Assembly (NCBI GenBank): GCA_023405565.1
Contig: JAEXXW010000136.1
Coordinates: 1-8,308 of the forward strand
Length of the DNA: 8,308 nucleotides
From: Pseudomonadota bacterium
GTDB taxonomy: Bacteria; Pseudomonadota; Alphaproteobacteria; Rhizobiales; Xanthobacteraceae
Direction of reading: 5' to 3'
Below are positions 1 through 7,043 of the stretch, in pieces. The translations under genes and the position numbers were made by a program. Below the pieces are notes generated by a model. The model saw only the letters and a program-made list of their open reading frames with translations. It was not told the DNA's origin and searched no databases. Every line of letters begins with the position of its first letter. Within the stretch, counting starts at the first letter, position 1.

Positions 1-804
1 GAAGAAGACGACGACGATTACGACGACGAGGATGACCTCGACGACGATGAGGACGACGAGGAAGAGGCGTCTGCCGCAGACGCCGAACCGCAGTTGATTC
101 AGGTGTCGGACGACGAAGATGCCGAAGCAGCATCTGACGGGCATCAATTGCCGCAAGGCCGTCCCGACGAGATGCGGATTCTCGAAGCGCTGCTGTTTGC
201 GTCGAAGGAGCCGGTCGACGAGAAGACCCTGGCGCAGCGCCTGCCGGCCGGTGTGGAATTGCAGCCGGTTCTCGCGCTTCTGAAAGAGGAATATGCCCAT
301 CGCGGCGTCAATCTCGTTCGCATCAACGGCAAATGGACCTTCCGCACGGCGAGCGATCTTGCCTGGCTGATGACGCGCGAAGCGGTGCAGCCGCGCAAGC
401 TTTCGCGCGCGGCGGTCGAGACGCTGGCCGTCATCGCCTATCATCAGCCGGTGACGCGCGCCGAGATCGAGGACATCCGCGGCGTCAGCATTTCGAAAGG
501 CACGCTGGACGTGCTGCTCGAAACCGGCTGGATCAAGCCGCGCGGCCGCCGCAAGGTGCCGGGCCGTCCGCTGACCTATGGCACGACCGAAGCATTCATC
601 TCGCATTTCGGGCTGGAACAGCTCACCGACCTGCCGGGCCTCGACGAGCTGAAGGGCTCGGGGATGCTGGAGGGCCATCTGCCGCCGAATTTCTCGGTGC
701 CGATCCCGTCCGACGATCCGGCGCTCCGCGAAGACGAGGATCCGCTCGAGCCGGGCGATCTGGACTTCGGTCTCGCGCCGCGCGTGGAGAATACCGAGGA
801 CTAA
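1..804 (+). CDS. scpB: Segregation and condensation protein ScpB, 5' end outside the window
   Basis: ScpB is the winged-helix subunit that binds the kleisin ScpA in the SMC-ScpAB condensin complex and helps segregate the chromosome. The family core begins at nt 172 with MRILEALLFASKEPVDEKTL, continues through a first winged helix to about nt 410, then a second one containing RAAVETLAVIAYHQPVTRAEI (about nt 409-470) and the RGRRKVPGRPLTYGTT wing (about nt 541-590). The C-terminus after nt 700 is acidic and probably disordered. The first possible start inside the window is TTG 94, but the frame is open from nt 1 and encodes a 22-residue run with 20 Asp/Glu. No ATG, GTG or TTG lies in frame before 94, so I infer that the real start is upstream and this tract is the N-terminal tail. 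The other two forward frames contain stops here, so it is unlikely to be the end of scpA. The stop codon directly abuts the next ATG, suggesting co-transcription. Confidence 0.93.
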   Translation, partial: EEDDDDYDDEDDLDDDEDDEEEASAADAEPQLIQVSDDEDAEAASDGHQLPQGRPDEMRILEALLFASKEPVDEKTLAQRLPAGVELQPVLALLKEEYAHRGVNLVRINGKWTFRTASDLAWLMTREAVQPRKLSRAAVETLAVIAYHQPVTRAEIEDIRGVSISKGTLDVLLETGWIKPRGRRKVPGRPLTYGTTEAFISHFGLEQLTDLPGLDELKGSGMLEGHLPPNFSVPIPSDDPALREDEDPLEPGDLDFGLAPRVENTED

Positions 805-1917
805 ATGGTTGCGCGTGCCGCATCGGGGGCCGCGATGGCGCGGGTCGAGGCCGGACGGACTCCGGCGACGATCGCGGCGAAGCTGTCCTATGACCATATC
901 ATCCATCGCTATGGCGATGTGGTCGCGGTGCGTGACTTTTCGCTCGTCATCGAGCCGGGTGAGATCATCTGCCTGCTTGGCCGGTCCGGCTGCGGCAAGA
1001 CCACTTTGCTGCGCCTGGCCGCCGGCGTCGAACAGCCGACGCAGGGACGCGTCCTGATCAACGATCGGGACGTGTCGAGCGGCAAGACATTCCTGCCGCC
1101 GGAGAAACGCGGCGTCGGCCTGATGTTCCAGGACTTCGCGCTGTTTCCGCATCTGACCAATCTCGCCAATGTCATGTTCGGCCTGAAGTCCCTGCCGAAA
1201 GCGGAAGCCGAGAGCGAAGCGCGGCGGGCGCTGGCCCGTGTCGGCCTTGAGAAATACGCCGAGGCCTATCCGCACATGCTGTCGGGCGGCGAACAGCAGC
1301 GTGTCGCCCTGGCGCGCGCCGTGGCACCGCGCCCAAGCGTGCTGCTCATGGACGAACCGTTTTCCGGTCTTGACCGTCGGCTGCGGGACGAGGTGCGGGA
1401 AGACACGCTGAATGTGCTGCGCGATGCCCGTGTGACATCGGTTGTCGTCACCCATGATCCGGAAGAGGCGTTGCGGATGGGTGATCGCATCGCCCTGATG
1501 AGCGGCGGACGGCTGATCCAGGTCGATACGCCACAGGCGATCTATCTGCAGCCCAAAAATCTCTTCGTCGCGCGCTTCTTTTGCGACCTCAACGAGGTGC
1601 CTGGAACCGTCCGGGGCGGTTACGCTGAAACCGCGGTCGGCCGTTTTGCCGCACCCGGGCTCGCGGACGGCAGTGCGGCGATTGTTGCCATCCGGCCGCA
1701 GGCCTTGCGCCTCAAAAATGGTGGCGATGGCGTGCCGGGCCATCTCAAGTTGCGCAAGTTTCTCGGCCATGTCGATATGGTTGAGGTCGCGGTCGAGGGG
1801 CTTGATGTTCCGCTCACCGGCCGCGTCCTGCGCAATGCCATCCCGCAGGTTAACGATGATCTCAGGGTTGAATTCGATCCCGCCGAAGTCCTTGTTTTTG
1901 CCGCGACCGAAGCCTAG
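805..1917 (+). CDS. ABC transporter ATP-binding protein, FbpC/PotA (iron/polyamine importer) type with TOBE domain
   Basis: This is a 370-residue nucleotide-binding subunit of an ABC importer that would energise a membrane permease from the cytoplasmic face. Visible motifs are Walker A GRSGCGKTT (59-67), the Q-loop Gln109 in MFQDFALFPH, signature LSGGEQQR (159-166), Walker B VLLMDEP (179-185), D-loop SGLD (187-190) and H-loop His217. The region from about 264 to 366 looks like the C-terminal TOBE substrate-sensing domain, and the whole length fits the Fe(III)/spermidine/phosphonate ATPase family. The substrate cannot be read from the sequence. The ATG lies directly after the scpB stop (TAA-ATG, no spacer), with GAGGA at 796-800 as a plausible ribosome-binding site. 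A second ATG at 835, preceded by GGGGG (825-829), would remove ten poorly conserved residues. No permease or periplasmic-binding gene is adjacent, so its partners are elsewhere or it has another role. Confidence 0.93.
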   Translation: MVARAASGAAMARVEAGRTPATIAAKLSYDHIIHRYGDVVAVRDFSLVIEPGEIICLLGRSGCGKTTLLRLAAGVEQPTQGRVLINDRDVSSGKTFLPPEKRGVGLMFQDFALFPHLTNLANVMFGLKSLPKAEAESEARRALARVGLEKYAEAYPHMLSGGEQQRVALARAVAPRPSVLLMDEPFSGLDRRLRDEVREDTLNVLRDARVTSVVVTHDPEEALRMGDRIALMSGGRLIQVDTPQAIYLQPKNLFVARFFCDLNEVPGTVRGGYAETAVGRFAAPGLADGSAAIVAIRPQALRLKNGGDGVPGHLKLRKFLGHVDMVEVAVEGLDVPLTGRVLRNAIPQVNDDLRVEFDPAEVLVFAATEA

Positions 1918-1991
1918 TTTCTCACCAACGTACCGCAGGTATGGCGCCCCCGATTTTTAAGGCCGGGCGCGCCCTCTAAAGGATTGGCGTT
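1918..1991 (+). promoter_or_regulatory. tatA leader with imperfect GC-rich hairpin and Shine-Dalgarno
   Basis: The 74-nt gap holds an imperfect stem: GCGCCC (1945-1950) can pair with GGGCGC (1965-1970) around an AT-rich loop (GATTTTTAA). No T-run follows the right arm, so it is not a typical intrinsic terminator. AAAGGA at 1978-1983 lies 8 nt before the tatA ATG and is a good ribosome-binding site. A promoter for tatABC may lie here, but I could not identify convincing -35 and -10 boxes. Confidence 0.4.
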
Positions 1992-2231
1992 ATGGGTTCA
2001 CTCAGCATCTGGCACTGGCTCGTTGTTGTGGTCGTGGTGCTGCTCCTGTTCGGTCGCGGCAAGATTTCCGAACTGATGGGCGACATGGCGCAGGGTATCA
2101 AGGCCTTCAAGAAAGGCATGTCCGAGGACGATACCAAGGCCGAGACCAAGCCCGAGCAGATGAAGACCATCGACAATACCGGTGGTGTCAAACGGGCCGA
2201 GACCGAAAAGAAATTCGAAGGTACTGTTTGA
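1992..2231 (+). CDS. tatA: Sec-independent protein translocase subunit TatA
   Basis: TatA is the small pore- or patch-forming subunit of the twin-arginine translocase, which exports folded proteins across the inner membrane. The 79-residue product has the family plan: a short N-terminal transmembrane helix (about residues 5-20, including six consecutive Val at 11-16), the FGRGKI hinge (20-25) with the conserved Phe-Gly pair, an amphipathic helix (about 22-43, including KAFKKGM) and a polar, charged tail. The Trp residues at 7 and 9 in SIWHWL are usual for alphaproteobacterial TatA. It lies first in tatABC, with AAAGGA 8 nt upstream. Length, hinge and the following tatB and tatC make the call secure. 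Confidence 0.96.
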   Translation: MGSLSIWHWLVVVVVVLLLFGRGKISELMGDMAQGIKAFKKGMSEDDTKAETKPEQMKTIDNTGGVKRAETEKKFEGTV

Positions 2232-2240
2232 CGGGGTTTG

Positions 2241-2260
2241 CACCGCCGACGCTCGCGGTG
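2241..2260 (+). repeat. Hairpin 1 in the tatA-tatB spacer
   Basis: CACCGC (2241-2246) and GCGGTG (2255-2260) are perfect reverse complements, giving a 6-bp stem with an 8-nt loop. It begins nine bases after the tatA stop. No T-run follows, so termination is unlikely. It probably acts in mRNA stability together with the second hairpin. Confidence 0.6.
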
Positions 2261-2263
2261 AAT

Positions 2264-2297
2264 GAGGGGCGCCGACCTTGAGGGTGGGGCGCCCCTT
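2264..2297 (+). repeat. Hairpin 2 in the tatA-tatB spacer, just upstream of the tatB ribosome-binding site
   Basis: AGGGGCGCC (2265-2273) and GGCGCCCCT (2288-2296) are perfect reverse complements (9 bp), extendable by a G-T wobble (2264/2297). Inside the 14-nt loop, ACC (2275-2277) can pair with GGT (2283-2285). The stem ends immediately before GGAG (2298-2301) and AAGG (2306-2309), the two possible ribosome-binding sites of tatB. The position is suited to limiting tatB/tatC expression relative to tatA or to protecting the 3' end of a tatA mRNA. The role is inferred. Confidence 0.7.
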
Positions 2298-2312
2298 GGA
2301 GTTTGAAGGTCT

Positions 2313-2798
2313 ATGTTCGATATCGGCTGGAGCGAGCTTCTTCTAATTGGCGTCGTTGCGCTGATCGCCATTGGGCCGAAAGAACTGCCCGGCGTTCTGC
2401 GCGCGGTCGGCCATTGGATGGGCAAGATCCGCCGCATGGCCAATGATTTCCAGGACCAGTTCCGCGAGGCCATGCGCGAGGCGGAAGTCGCCGACCTGAA
2501 GCGGCAATTCGACGAGGCCAGTGCCAAGGCGACGGCTGGTTTTAGCAATCCGCTTGAGACGGCTCAGAAAGAGGTTGAGAAGGCGTTCGGGACCGAGCCG
2601 TCTTCAACCGAGACCTCCCCGTCCATCACAACGACCGATCCCGGTGCGATCGAACCATCCGTGAATGCGCCCGTGAGCGAAGCGCCGTTATCCGATCCGG
2701 CAGCGGCCGGCGCGCCGATGGATATCAAGCCGGCACAGACCAGTCCGGCTGAAACAGTGACAGGCGAGAGCAAGCCGGCCGGAGGCGGGGCCATATGA
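2313..2798 (+). CDS. tatB: Sec-independent protein translocase subunit TatB
   Basis: TatB forms the substrate-receptor complex with TatC in the inner membrane. The 161-residue product starts with [20 protein letters not shown], which is the diagnostic TatB N-terminus with the conserved Glu8 inside the membrane helix, followed by the GPKELP hinge (21-26) and an amphipathic helix to about residue 75. The rest (about 95-161) is a low-complexity Pro/Ser/Thr/Glu tail, probably disordered and usual for this family. The start is fixed by the N-terminal motif. AAGG lies only 3 nt upstream and GGAG 11 nt upstream, so its ribosome-binding site is poorly spaced, consistent with lower expression than tatA. 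The 3' end overlaps tatC by four bases. Confidence 0.95.
   Translation: MFDIGWSELLLIGVVALIAIGPKELPGVLRAVGHWMGKIRRMANDFQDQFREAMREAEVADLKRQFDEASAKATAGFSNPLETAQKEVEKAFGTEPSSTETSPSITTTDPGAIEPSVNAPVSEAPLSDPAAAGAPMDIKPAQTSPAETVTGESKPAGGGAI
2781..2785 (+). promoter_or_regulatory. Ribosome-binding site of tatC inside tatB
   Basis: GGAGG lies 9 nt before the tatC ATG (2795), within the last codons of tatB. With the ATGA overlap this allows both independent initiation and translational coupling. Confidence 0.7.
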
Positions 2799-3604
2799 GC
2801 AACCGCACCCAGGAAGACGAAGACGAGATCGAACAGAGCAAGGCGCCGCTGCTCGATCACCTGATCGAATTGCGCTCGCGCCTGATCAAGGCGCTGATCG
2901 CGTTCGCCGTCTGCTTCGCCTTCTGTTTCTTTTTTGCCAAGCAGATCTACAACATCCTCGTCTGGCCGTTCGTCTGGGTCGCCGGCGTCGAGAATTCCAA
3001 GTTCATCTATACGGCGCTGCTGGAATACTTCCTGACGCAATTGAAGCTCGCCATGTTCGGCGCGGCCTTCCTGGCTTTTCCGGTCATCGCGGCGCAGATC
3101 TATATGTTCGTGGCGCCCGGCCTCTATCGCAACGAGCGCAAGGCCTTCGTTCCCTATCTGGTCGCGACGCCGATCTTCTTCGCGCTCGGTTCGCTGGTCG
3201 TCTATTTCATCGTCATGCCGCTCCTGGTGCGCTTCTCGCTCGGCATGCAGCAGGGTGCGGCGGACGGGCATCCCGAGATCGCGCTGCTGCCCAAGGTCGG
3301 CGAATATCTGTCGCTGATGATGGCGCTGGTTTTTGCCTTCGGCGCGGCCTTCCAGTTGCCGGTGATCCTGACGCTGCTCGCGCGTATCGGCATCATTACC
3401 TCGGACCAGCTTCGGCAGAAGCGCCGCTACTTCATCGTCGGCGCCTTCATCCTTGCTGCCGTGCTGACGCCGCCCGACGTCATCAGCCAGCTCTCGCTCG
3501 CGATCCCGCTGATGCTGCTCTATGAGGGCGCCATCTGGTCGGCCAAGATGGTCGAACCCAAAGCGCCTGCGGCGACCGTGCCAGCGACGGACGTGGCGGA
3601 ATAA
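2795..3604 (+). CDS. tatC: Twin-arginine translocase subunit TatC
   Basis: TatC is the polytopic inner-membrane receptor that recognises the twin-arginine signal peptide. The 269-residue product matches the family length (about 250-270) and has the cytoplasmic N-terminal motif [12 protein letters not shown] (19-30), then six expected transmembrane helices (roughly 32-50, 82-104, 117-143, 171-195, 210-225 and 229-248). The signal-peptide binding loop reads [14 protein letters not shown] (103-116). Phe105 and Glu114 have the same spacing as Phe94 and Glu103 of E. coli TatC. The N-terminus before residue 15 is strongly acidic. Translation is probably coupled to tatB through the ATGA overlap. No intrinsic terminator is visible after the stop. 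Confidence 0.97.
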   Translation: MSNRTQEDEDEIEQSKAPLLDHLIELRSRLIKALIAFAVCFAFCFFFAKQIYNILVWPFVWVAGVENSKFIYTALLEYFLTQLKLAMFGAAFLAFPVIAAQIYMFVAPGLYRNERKAFVPYLVATPIFFALGSLVVYFIVMPLLVRFSLGMQQGAADGHPEIALLPKVGEYLSLMMALVFAFGAAFQLPVILTLLARIGIITSDQLRQKRRYFIVGAFILAAVLTPPDVISQLSLAIPLMLLYEGAIWSAKMVEPKAPAATVPATDVAE

Positions 3605-3680
3605 TTTATCCCCGCAGCTCTGAGCGAACCTAAAATCCCGGCATCGATCCCGGCTGCTGTCATGAGGCGGCTGGGATGGT

Positions 3681-3836
3681 GGAGCGCCGGGAGGCGCTGG
3701 GCCCTACGTCACTGGGCCCGCGCGCTCCGAAAGCGGCCCCTCCGGGTAACCGGAACGGGTCGTGAGCGCGCGGCGGGCCAGCGTCATTGGCCCGCCAAGG
3801 GTGTCTCGCCAACACCCTGGCGCCTCCCGGCGCTCC
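3681..3836. repeat. Compact multi-branched palindromic element: 17-bp closing stem with four internal hairpins
   Basis: The outer arms GGAGCGCCGGGAGGCGC (3681-3697) and its exact reverse complement (3820-3836) form a 17-bp stem. Inside are four arms with almost no unpaired joints. Arm A is GGGCCC 3699-3704/3714-3719. Arm B pairs 3720-3727 with 3764-3771 (8 bp), then 3733-3739 with 3757-3763 (7 bp including two G-T), then TCCGG 3741-3745 with CCGGA 3750-3754 closed by a GTAA loop. Arm C is GGCGGGCCA 3772-3780/3788-3796. Arm D is AGGGTGT 3798-3804/3812-3818. Only single bases (3698, 3797, 3819) join the arms. This could be a dispersed extragenic palindromic repeat or a structured RNA in the serS leader. 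From memory, related genomes carry short hypothetical proteins that look like translations of such repeats. I cannot verify this here. Confidence 0.85.
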
Positions 3837-3838
3837 AT

Positions 3839-3884
3839 TCCTGCTGCGGCAGGAGAGGGAAACAGGGCTGGCGGACCCCCGCCA
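3839..3884. repeat. Two short hairpins following the large palindromic element
   Basis: TCCTGC (3839-3844) pairs with GCAGGA (3849-3854) around the 4-nt loop TGCG, and TGGCGG (3869-3874) pairs with CCGCCA (3879-3884) around a 4-nt loop. AACAGGGC occurs at 3861-3868 and again at 3892-3899, each followed by a similar GC-rich pentamer (TGGCGG, CTGCGG). They may be the tail of the same repeat element. Confidence 0.5.
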
Positions 3885-3925
3885 TTCAAACAACAGGGCC
3901 TGCGGAGCGTTGGCTAACGTCATGA

Positions 3926-5293
<1,368 letters not shown>

Positions 5294-5312
5294 AGTTGCG
5301 GCAACAAACTCT

Positions 5313-5341
5313 GTCATGGCCGGGGCAAGCGCGGCCATGAC
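5313..5341. repeat. REP-like palindrome between serS and surE
   Basis: GTCATGGCCG (5313-5322) and CGGCCATGAC (5332-5341) are perfect reverse complements, giving a 10-bp stem with a 9-nt loop. The core resembles, from memory, a short extragenic repeat common in Hyphomicrobiales genomes that starts with GTCATGGCCGGG. No T-run follows, so a role as intrinsic terminator is doubtful. It ends about 5 nt before the surE ribosome-binding site and could affect surE translation or serS mRNA stability. Confidence 0.7.
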
Positions 5342-5343
5342 GA

Positions 5344-5361
5344 AAGAGAGAATGTAACGTG
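5344..5361 (+). promoter_or_regulatory. Ribosome-binding site fixing the GTG start of surE
   Basis: AAAGAGAG (5343-5350) sits 8 nt before GTG 5359, from which the protein begins [10 protein letters not shown], the invariant SurE N-terminus. No in-frame ATG gives this N-terminus, so the GTG start is well supported. Confidence 0.75.
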
Positions 5362-6123
5362 AGAATTCTTGTCACCAACGACGACGGCATCCACGCGCCG
5401 GGCCTGAAGGTCTGCGAGGATATCGCGCGCAAGCTCTCCGACGATGTGTGGGTGGTCGCGCCGGAAACCGACAATTCCGGCGTTTCGCATTCGCTGTCGC
5501 TTAACGATCCGCTGCGTCTGCGGGAGATCAGCGACCGCCATTTCGCGGTGAAGGGCACGCCGACCGACTGCGTTATCATGGCCGTGCGGCACATTATTGC
5601 CGAACACAAGCCGGATCTCGTCCTGTCCGGCGTCAATCGCGGCCAGAATGCTGCGGAGGATGTCGGCTATTCCGGCACCGTTGCTGGTGCAATGGAAGGC
5701 ACGGTTCTGAACATCCCGTCCATTGCGCTCTCGCAGGCCTATGGTCCGGGTAATCGCGACAATCCGCCGTGGGAGACCGGTCGCACGCTCGGTCCGGACC
5801 TTGTGCGCCGGATTCTCAAGGCCGGCATTCCGAAAGGCTCGCTGGTCAATGTGAATTTCCCGGATTGTCACGCGGACGCCGTGCAGGGCATCTCGGTGAC
5901 CTCGCAAGGCAAGCGCGATCAGGAATTGCTGCGGATCGAGCCGCGCTTCGACGGACGCAGCAACCCGTATTTTTGGATCGCTTTCTCCCGGAAAGGAAAG
6001 CCGACCCCGGCGGATGGCACCGATCTGTCGGCGCTCGCCTCCAATCGCATTTCGGTGACGCCGCTGCGCCTCGATCTCACGGACCAGACCTATATGACCG
6101 TGCTCGCCGAGGCCCTGGATTGA
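5359..6123 (+). CDS. surE: 5'/3'-nucleotidase SurE (survival protein)
   Basis: SurE is a divalent-metal-dependent phosphatase that hydrolyses nucleoside monophosphates (and in some species short polyphosphate or oligonucleotides), associated with stationary-phase survival. The 254-residue protein starts [15 protein letters not shown] with the metal-binding Asp8-Asp9 pair. It continues with APETDNSG (34-41, metal-linked Ser40), GTPTDCV (66-72), [19 protein letters not shown] (90-108, with Asn93 in the metal site) and AGAMEG (109-114). Length and all active-site motifs fit an intact enzyme. It is translated from a GTG codon. The neighbour pcm downstream repeats the surE-pcm pairing of many proteobacteria, but here a 111-nt palindrome-containing spacer separates them. 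Confidence 0.97.
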   Translation: MRILVTNDDGIHAPGLKVCEDIARKLSDDVWVVAPETDNSGVSHSLSLNDPLRLREISDRHFAVKGTPTDCVIMAVRHIIAEHKPDLVLSGVNRGQNAAEDVGYSGTVAGAMEGTVLNIPSIALSQAYGPGNRDNPPWETGRTLGPDLVRRILKAGIPKGSLVNVNFPDCHADAVQGISVTSQGKRDQELLRIEPRFDGRSNPYFWIAFSRKGKPTPADGTDLSALASNRISVTPLRLDLTDQTYMTVLAEALD

Positions 6124-6140
6124 TGAACCCGTCGATTGAG

Positions 6141-6180
6141 AGCACGATAGGTCTCTCCCGCGAAAGCGGAACCTCGTGCT
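6141..6180. repeat. First hairpin of a palindrome doublet between surE and pcm
   Basis: AGCACG (6141-6146) pairs with CGTGCT (6175-6180), AGGT (6149-6152) with ACCT (6171-6174), and CCGC (6158-6161) with GCGG (6166-6169) around a GAAA tetraloop. Small bulges separate the stems. The CCCGCGAAAGCGG core resembles the hairpin that follows it, suggesting related repeat units. Confidence 0.65.
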
Positions 6181-6191
6181 GATGCCTCTGG

Positions 6192-6211
6192 ATTCCCGTC
6201 TGCGCGGGAAT
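6192..6211. repeat. Second hairpin of the surE-pcm doublet, fitting ATTCCC-N8-GGGAAT
   Basis: ATTCCC (6192-6197) and GGGAAT (6206-6211) are separated by exactly eight bases, and the pairing extends to 7 bp (ATTCCCG/CGGGAAT). This is the published consensus of the 20-bp Neisseria dRS3 repeat, and the same hairpin style occurs in many proteobacterial extragenic repeats. It ends 23 nt before the pcm start. Confidence 0.75.
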
Positions 6212-6234
6212 GAGCGGCGATAAGGTGCCAGGCG

Positions 6235-6900
6235 ATGTGGCCCGACAAACCAAAGGTGCCGAACAAGCAGCTGGACCGGATGGAGTTCATGCTGACGCTC
6301 CGGCGTCGCGGCATCACCGATCCGGCTGTCCTGCGGGCGATGGAGGAGGTGCCGCGCGAGATGTTCGTGCCGGACAGCCTCAAGCCGCAGGCTTATGAGG
6401 ACCATGCCCTGCCGATCGATTGCGGGCAGACCATCAGTCAGCCCTATGTGGTCGCCTATATGACCGAATTGCTGGAATTGCAGACGCGGCATCGCGTGCT
6501 CGAGATCGGCACCGGTTCCGGCTATCAGGCCGCCGTGATTTCGCGAATTGCGGCCACGGTGGTCTCGATCGAGCGCTATCGCACGCTCGCCGAACGGGCG
6601 CGCAAGATCTTCGACATGATCGGCTATACCAATATCGAAGTGATCGTCGGCGACGGCCGTGAAGGCGCGCCGCAGCGTGCGCCATTCGATCGCATCATCG
6701 TCACCGCCGCCGCTGAAACGATTCCCGAAACGCTTATGAATCAGCTCGATGACGGCGGCATCCTGGTGCTGCCGCTCGGCCCGCATGACGGCCCGCAGGA
6801 GATCGTGCGGCTGCGCAAGACGGGCGAGGGCATCAAGCGGGAAAATCTGATCGGCGTGCGCTTCGTGCCGTTGCTGCCGGGGCAAGCCAAGGAGCTTTGA
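6235..6900 (+). CDS. pcm: Protein-L-isoaspartate O-methyltransferase
   Basis: PCMT transfers a methyl group from S-adenosylmethionine to isoaspartyl residues of damaged proteins, starting their repair in the cytoplasm. The 221-residue protein matches family length. It has the substrate-side loop [18 protein letters not shown] (59-76), the SAM-binding motif [15 protein letters not shown] (88-101), the acidic Glu of SIERY (111-115) after the second strand, GDGREG (139-144), [10 protein letters not shown] (151-160) and [12 protein letters not shown] (171-182). All motifs look intact. AAGG (6222-6225), 9 nt upstream, supports the ATG at 6235. It follows surE and precedes the nlpD-like gene, an order also found in E. 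coli. Confidence 0.97.
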   Translation: MWPDKPKVPNKQLDRMEFMLTLRRRGITDPAVLRAMEEVPREMFVPDSLKPQAYEDHALPIDCGQTISQPYVVAYMTELLELQTRHRVLEIGTGSGYQAAVISRIAATVVSIERYRTLAERARKIFDMIGYTNIEVIVGDGREGAPQRAPFDRIIVTAAAETIPETLMNQLDDGGILVLPLGPHDGPQEIVRLRKTGEGIKRENLIGVRFVPLLPGQAKEL

Positions 6901-6908
6901 AAAAGGAA

Positions 6909-6960
6909 TTGTAAACCTCGATTGCACGGCGTGTCATGGCACCGCCATTAAGGTTTACAG
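6909..6960. repeat. Long hairpin between pcm and the nlpD-like gene
   Basis: TGTAAACCT (6910-6918) is the exact reverse complement of AGGTTTACA (6951-6959). Inside the 32-nt loop, GGC (6928-6930) pairs with GCC (6944-6946), and GTGT with GGCAC-type pairing (6931-6934/6939-6942) closes a CATG loop. It begins nine bases after the pcm stop. It could stabilise the pcm mRNA end, or its AT-rich dyad could be an operator. No T-run follows the right arm. Confidence 0.6.
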
Positions 6961-6971
6961 CTCGCGCACAA

Positions 6972-6987
6972 TTAAGGCTGCATTTAC
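6972..6987 (+). promoter_or_regulatory. Possible CtrA-binding box upstream of the nlpD-like gene
   Basis: TTAA (6972-6975), seven bases, then TTTAC (6983-6987) differs at one position from the CtrA consensus TTAA-N7-TTAAC used in alphaproteobacterial cell-cycle control. It lies 57 nt before the ATG at 7044. The surrounding region is AT-rich against a GC-rich background, as expected of a promoter. One near match of such a short motif is weak evidence. Confidence 0.3.
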
Positions 6988-7043
6988 TTGGCCGGTGTTA
7001 ACTCACTTTTGGTTTTGTGGCGTCTGTGAGTGAGTTGTAACCG

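Noticed and set aside
1..93. Acidic repeat as the 3' end of scpA in another frame
   Set aside because: The other forward frames contain stops and give unlikely Thr/Arg-rich peptides, whereas the scpB frame is open with ordinary codon use.
2264..2312. Intrinsic terminator between tatA and tatB
   Set aside because: The stem is strong but is followed by TGGAGTTTGAAGG rather than a T-run, and tatB follows at once.
2564..3271. Open frame of 235 codons on the - strand across tatB and tatC
   Set aside because: It is antisense to tatB/tatC, has biased Arg/Asp/Glu composition and no motif. The Tat genes explain the region.
3681..3836. A tRNA gene or T-box leader before serS
   Set aside because: The arms do not have tRNA stem lengths, no T-loop (TTCGANNC) or CCA-type acceptor is seen, the closing stem is 17 bp, and no T-box sequence (TGGNACCGCG-like) or terminator is found.
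3660..3925. Short open frames on both strands in the tatC-serS gap
   Set aside because: Both strands are open over the same palindromic DNA, the products are Arg/Gly/Ala/Pro-rich without domains, and no convincing ribosome-binding site is present. The secondary structure explains the sequence better.
5314..6927. Open frame of 537 codons on the - strand across surE and pcm
   Set aside because: It lies antisense to two genes with complete, recognisable motifs, has no domain of its own, and its middle part is a translation of the palindrome doublet. GC-rich coding DNA often leaves such antisense frames open.
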